A stretch of 64,000 nucleotides of DNA, taken from the NCBI GenBank assembly GCA_903873395.1, contig CAIQOJ010000105.1, forward strand, positions 17,812 to 81,811, in the 5' to 3' direction. The first letter of the stretch is position 1. Each line of letters begins with the position of its first letter. Of this stretch, positions 60,812 to 64,000 are shown one piece after another. The position numbers were made by a program, and so were the translations under genes. This stretch comes from an uncultured Acidimicrobiaceae bacterium. Its GTDB lineage: Bacteria; Actinomycetota; Acidimicrobiia; Acidimicrobiales; RAAP-2. The notes beneath the pieces were generated by a model that was not told the DNA's origin, ran no database searches, and saw only the letters and a list, made by a program, of their open reading frames with translations.

Positions 60812-60888
60812 ATCAGCAGCGCCTGAAGCAGCAGGGCCTAAATCAGCAGGGCCTAAATCAGCAGGGCCTGAATGAGTAGGGCCTGAAG
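60806..60888 (+). repeat. 15-bp tandem array spanning the UPF0182 stop codon
   Basis: About 5.5 copies of a 15-bp unit, GCCTAAATCAGCAGG, at 60806-60820, 60821-60835, 60836-60850, 60851-60865, 60866-60880 and a partial copy to 60888. The first copy contains the TAA stop (60809-60811). Because the unit length is a multiple of three, every copy keeps an in-frame stop codon (TAA or TGA). Confidence 0.9.
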
Positions 60889-61046
60889 ACACGATGCCCC
60901 ATCAGCCGATGTCGGTACCTCTGTGTGGGACAGGAACATGAGAATGGCGCGAAGAGATGGCTGAGGTGAGCCATCGGACGTCGACGTGCACCGGGGTTGC
61001 ACTGGTCGGATCCGCTTCAGCAACTCAGTTACCGAAGGTGCGGCGA

Positions 61047-61052
61047 TACCCT
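61047..61052 (+). promoter_or_regulatory. Possible -10 box of the second COQ4-like gene
   Basis: TACCCT lies 5 nt before ATG 61058. This spacing is at the short end of the pattern seen elsewhere. Confidence 0.3.
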
Positions 61053-61057
61053 CGGGA

Positions 61058-62035
61058 ATGCCCTACTTCGTGGCCGCTGAAGAGGTCGAGCCTGTTGTGC
61101 GCGGGCTTCTCGGAGTCATCGACGTCGATGGCGGTCCCACCGAAGAGCAGCTAGAAGTTCTTTGGTCGGTCACTGACCATCTCTGGAAGCGAGCCGACCT
61201 CCGCTCGGCGGATCTGGCGCCACTGGGTTCCAGTGAGTTGGCCGCGGCGCTGGTCGACGAACGAGCCCGCCGCCGGTTCCATCTGGTGATGGTGACCCTG
61301 GAACTGTGCCGCCATCCTCTGACGCCCGCCCAGGTGGCTCGCGCCGAAGAGTTCGCAGGAGCTCTTGGGCTCGAAGGTGCTGACCTCGAGATCATGCGTG
61401 ACTGGATCGACGCTGGCGTGGGCATGGCCATGGAGGACTGGAAGCGGTGCTTCGGTGCTCAGGTGGTCGCCAACAGCGAGGCGTCATTGCGGACCGAGCG
61501 CCTTGAACAGGCCATCGGTGACGAAGTGTGGATGCCTCAAGAGGCAGACCCTGAACTGGCGGCCCGACTGAGAGAACTCCATGGCTTGGCCGAGGGAACC
61601 CTGGGCCGCTCGTATATCGAGTTCTATCGGCGCAACGGCATCGCACTACCGGGTACGGAGAGCGGCAGCCTCATGCAGGCCGTCTCGGTCAGTCATGACA
61701 TGAACCATGTCATCGCCGGCTATGAGCCCACCGGTCAGGGAGAGATCGCCCTTGGTGCCTTCCAGATGGCCATGGCCGACAATGAGCAGAACCTGGTGCA
61801 GTTCCTCGGGAATCTGTTGATCCACGAGGCTGGCGTGCTCGACCCCGGAGGGTTCAATCCAAAGTCGGCATCTCTGCAACGGCCGGGAGCCATCGAACTC
61901 CTCGGTGAGGCGTTCGATCGCGGGGCCCAGTGCCGAGCTGATTTCACCCACGTTGACCACATGGCCATGGCCGCCTGGTCGCTCGAGGAGGTCCGAGAGG
62001 AGTTTGGGGTGGTGCCGGTCACCGTCGTGGCCTGA
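61058..62035 (+). CDS. COQ4-like protein with helical N-terminal domain (paralogue 2)
   Basis: A 325-residue paralogue of the protein at 35119. Shared blocks include GPTEEQLEVL, VTLELCRHPLTPAQVARAEEFAGALG, IEFYRRNGIALPG, HDMNHVIAGYEPTGQGEIALG, RPGAIELLGEAFDRGAQCRADFT and VDHMAMAAWSLEEVREEFGVVP. The COQ4 zinc motif HDxxHx11E is complete (His213, Asp214, His217, Glu229), and the helical N-terminal domain is also present. COQ4 processes the ubiquinone head group in other bacteria. No quinone genes lie nearby, so the substrate is unknown. The ATG at 61058 gives an N-terminus that lines up with paralogue 1. Confidence 0.75.
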   Translation: MPYFVAAEEVEPVVRGLLGVIDVDGGPTEEQLEVLWSVTDHLWKRADLRSADLAPLGSSELAAALVDERARRRFHLVMVTLELCRHPLTPAQVARAEEFAGALGLEGADLEIMRDWIDAGVGMAMEDWKRCFGAQVVANSEASLRTERLEQAIGDEVWMPQEADPELAARLRELHGLAEGTLGRSYIEFYRRNGIALPGTESGSLMQAVSVSHDMNHVIAGYEPTGQGEIALGAFQMAMADNEQNLVQFLGNLLIHEAGVLDPGGFNPKSASLQRPGAIELLGEAFDRGAQCRADFTHVDHMAMAAWSLEEVREEFGVVPVTVVA

Positions 62036-62087
62036 GTCGGGCGGCCCCTGAGTTGAGCGGCCCCTGAGTCGAGCGGCCCCTGGGCGG
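62031..62087 (+). repeat. 16-bp tandem array spanning the stop of the second COQ4-like gene
   Basis: About 3.5 copies of CCTGAGTCGAGCGGCC at 62031-62046, 62047-62062, 62063-62078 and a partial copy to 62087. The first contains the TGA stop (62033-62035). Confidence 0.85.
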
Positions 62088-62156
62088 AAAATGAAACACG
62101 CACCGGACGGTCGCCTTGGCGTCTCTCGGCTGCGGCTGGTAAGTTCTCATGACCGC

Positions 62157-62230
<74 letters not shown>

Positions 62231-62248
62231 CTAAAGAAGGACCAGCTC

Positions 62249-62274
62249 AGAGCCGGTGCGAAAGCACCGGCTCT
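62249..62274 (+). terminator. Terminator after tRNA-fMet
   Basis: AGAGCCGGTGC (62249-62259), GAAA tetraloop, GCACCGGCTCT (62264-62274), followed by CCTGTTT. It is the best intrinsic terminator in the window. Confidence 0.85.
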
Positions 62275-62439
62275 CCTGTTTCCCGAGTTGGCATCCCACA
62301 GTTCATCCCATCGATGCGGGACAGGCTGGTCTCGTGTGAGGTTCGAAGCGCAAGATTCGTACAGGCGTCTGGGATCTGAGAGTGTGAGCGGGCCCCGATG
62401 ACTGGTCCAGTTGACCTGGACCACTACCAGGGGATCAGC

Positions 62440-62727
62440 TCACGTGTAGCACGACGCAATGACTTCTGGCGACGCACCGGCAATGAATGACAACTGAATC
62501 GGGCTCATGCCGTTGCGAAGCATCTCCGTCATCCACGAGTGACGCAGCAGATGTGGATGCACGTTCTTGTCGAAGTGCGCAAGGTCCGCTGCGTCCACAA
62601 CGACATTGAAGATCCCGCTGTCGGTGAGTGGTTCGTACACTCCATGCGACCTTCGCCTATGCGCGATGAGCAGACGGTCGGCCGTTCGGTCTTCCGGGCG
62701 TCCCTCTGCGCGGGTCCCGATAACTGG
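62440..62727 (-). pseudogene. C-terminal remnant of a tyrosine recombinase (phage-type integrase)
   Basis: The minus-strand frame from 62727 to the stop at 62440 encodes about 95 residues: ADRLLIAHRRRSHGVYEPLTDSGIF, then HPHLLRHSWMTEMLRNGMSPIQLSFIAGASPEVIASCYT. This is the end of an integrase catalytic domain with the HxLRH box and the final Tyr (SCYT). A stop codon (TGA at 62730-62728) interrupts the frame upstream, and no N-terminal or core-binding domain exists, so it is decayed. It lies 210 bp from tRNA-fMet, and tRNA genes are typical integration sites. No other element genes are visible. Confidence 0.8.
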
Positions 62728-62916
62728 TCAGCTGGGCCATTCATCCGGGCCCGCTCAACTGCAGGTCAGTCGAATCAGTTAAGGGGGCACCCTGCGCTTC
62801 CAGGGCATGCCTGTCGATCGCCGATCCGCTCATGCGGCTGACCCGAACGCAGTGGAAGCAAATGTCGTAATGTCTCTGAACCTGCCAGGGGGGCAGGTTG
62901 TGAGGGGGAGTTCCGC

Positions 62917-64000
62917 ATGAAGGGTCGTCTGCGTATCGCCATAGCCGTGGCGCTGTCATTGAGTGTTGCCACGCCGTTGGTCGCCGAGGTCGTCGCAGGG
63001 GGGTCAGCCGGGGCGGCATCCTCGACAACGATTCCGGCACCGCCAGGCCTACCCTCCTTCTACAGCGTGCCGAAGCCGCTGCCCCGCACGTTCGGGCAAC
63101 TCATCAAGTCACAGGTGGCACAGCAGCAACCGTTGGCCAATGCGACCAGTTATCAGGTCATGTACACGGGCGTCGGTTCCAAGGGGAAGTCCGTCGCCGT
63201 GACTGGTCTGGTGGTGGTTCCTGACGGCACTGCTCCGGCCGGCGGCTGGCCGGTCGTGGCCTGGGGCCACGGCACCAACGGCATGGCCGACACGTGTGCT
63301 CCGAGCCTGCAGTCTGACGGTGCCATTCCGGGCCTGTCCAACCTCATCGACGCCGGGTATGCCGTCGTGTCTAGTGACTATCAGGGCGAAGGTACCCCGG
63401 GACTCATGCCCTACATTGTGGGTGCAGCGGCCGCCGGCGACACCATCCGCATCGTCAGTGCCGCCCACTCCATCCCGGGTGTGTCCTTGAGCAACCAGTA
63501 TGTGGTCTGGGGCCACTCCGAAGGTGGCCAAACGGCCATGTACTCCCTCTACGGCTCGAGTTATTACAACAACATCGCCGACACGAACCTGCAGGAAGTT
63601 GGCGTCGTTGCCGGAGCGCCGCCCGCACTGTTTGCGGCGTTGTACAACTTCTTGGTGGCGAGTCCCTACGACTACTACCTGCTGATGGTGGCGGGCTCGT
63701 ACAAGAGCTACTACGGCAATGCGGCAGCGCCCGTCTCGGCCATCATGTCCAAGGCTGGCAAGAAGTTGCTCCCCGTGCTGGACCAGGGTTGCTCCGCTTA
63801 CGTGAAGAGCGCAGTGGACGCCGCCGTCGCTGCGGTGCCGGGTAAGGCCTTCGCCGACCTCATCACCATCAACCCGTATTCGGTCCCGGCGTGGAAGACG
63901 CTGCTGGACGCCAACGATCCAGCGCAGTTCACCTCGCCGTCTTCCGTGCCGCTGCTCATGATCCAGGGCAGCAACGACGCCCAGATCCCTGCCGCATTGG
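62917..64000 (+). CDS. Secreted alpha/beta-hydrolase of the secretory lipase (LIP) family, 3' truncated
   Basis: The frame is open from ATG 62917 to the window end (361 codons). A Sec signal peptide (MKGRLRIAIAVALSLSVATPLVAEVVAGG, cleavage near the AGA region) is followed by a serine hydrolase. WPVVAWGHGTNGMADTCAPSL is the oxyanion-side His-Gly motif, VWGHSEGGQTAM holds nucleophile Ser201 (GHSEGG) and LMIQGSNDAQIPA holds the catalytic Asp354. The catalytic His lies beyond the window. The pattern fits PF03583-type secretory lipases. GAGGGGGA lies about 8 nt before the start. Confidence 0.9.
   Translation, partial: MKGRLRIAIAVALSLSVATPLVAEVVAGGSAGAASSTTIPAPPGLPSFYSVPKPLPRTFGQLIKSQVAQQQPLANATSYQVMYTGVGSKGKSVAVTGLVVVPDGTAPAGGWPVVAWGHGTNGMADTCAPSLQSDGAIPGLSNLIDAGYAVVSSDYQGEGTPGLMPYIVGAAAAGDTIRIVSAAHSIPGVSLSNQYVVWGHSEGGQTAMYSLYGSSYYNNIADTNLQEVGVVAGAPPALFAALYNFLVASPYDYYLLMVAGSYKSYYGNAAAPVSAIMSKAGKKLLPVLDQGCSAYVKSAVDAAVAAVPGKAFADLITINPYSVPAWKTLLDANDPAQFTSPSSVPLLMIQGSNDAQIPAAL

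Noticed and set aside
60806..60888. CRISPR-like repeat array
   Set aside because: Units are only 15 bp and directly abut with no spacers; no cas genes in the window.
62231..62916. Attachment-site repeat of the tRNA-fMet 3' end
   Set aside because: I searched for the T-arm and acceptor sequence near the integrase remnant and did not find a second copy.

Overview
This 64 kb window is chromosomal DNA from a high-GC actinobacterium, most likely a member of the Acidimicrobiia (lineage is an inference). The support is two WhiB proteins, a DprE1/DprE2/UbiA set, a three-gene Sdh1-type succinate dehydrogenase, a CBS-less GuaB3, YlbL and UPF0182 proteins, a DivIVA-type protein, and many genes whose start codon sits 5-9 nt after a TANNNT box with no Shine-Dalgarno sequence (leaderless transcripts). 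Almost everything is core housekeeping. The only trace of a mobile element is an integrase remnant beside the initiator tRNA gene.

Layout. 1-12.8 kb: end of truA, rplM-rpsI, glmM, glmS-acpS, nnr, the t6A/acetyltransferase run tsaE-tsaB-rimI-tsaD, and groES-groEL behind a CIRCE operator. 13-22.4 kb: a YbjQ-family protein with a small membrane protein (minus strand), a NUDIX hydrolase, guaB3-guaA-pcrA as a coupled run, a membrane-anchored phosphodiester glycosidase and a PPK2. 22.4-25.7 kb (minus strand): ubiA-dprE1-dprE2, the decaprenyl-phosphoryl-arabinose branch. 26-36 kb: a B12-binding mutase subunit, sucCD, a HAD phosphatase, purN-purH, folD with a cupin and a Thr-rich membrane protein, metF, and a first COQ4-like protein. 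36-43.4 kb: mdh, an SRPBCC protein, a FAD oxidoreductase, then (minus strand) sdhCAB, an SCP2-like protein and a VOC protein. 43.6-47.3 kb: a MoxR ATPase with a VWA partner. 47.3-52.7 kb: a small hypothetical protein, two WhiB regulators around an FtcD-like protein, a conserved small protein, and two peptidase-fold proteins (DUF2342 and HtrA-like) that have both lost catalytic residues. 52.9-62 kb: an MreB-like protein, a HEAT-repeat protein, a YlbL protease, a DivIVA-like coiled coil with a phage-head-like Cys/His tail, UPF0182 and a second COQ4-like protein. 62.1-64 kb: tRNA-fMet, an integrase remnant, and the start of a secreted lipase that runs off the end.

Functional links: one-carbon and purine metabolism (purN, purH, folD, metF, guaB3, guaA, ftcD-like), TCA cycle (sucCD, sdhCAB, mdh), envelope precursors (glmM, glmS, dprE1/E2, ubiA) and envelope or shape proteins (MreB-like, YlbL, DivIVA-like, UPF0182).

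Most notable observations: two paralogous proteins carrying the complete COQ4 HDxxHx11E motif; a DivIVA-phage head-morphogenesis-like fusion; a DprE1 with Ala in place of the benzothiazinone-target Cys; two adjacent pseudo-peptidases; and short tandem repeats that repeatedly sit on or just after stop codons.
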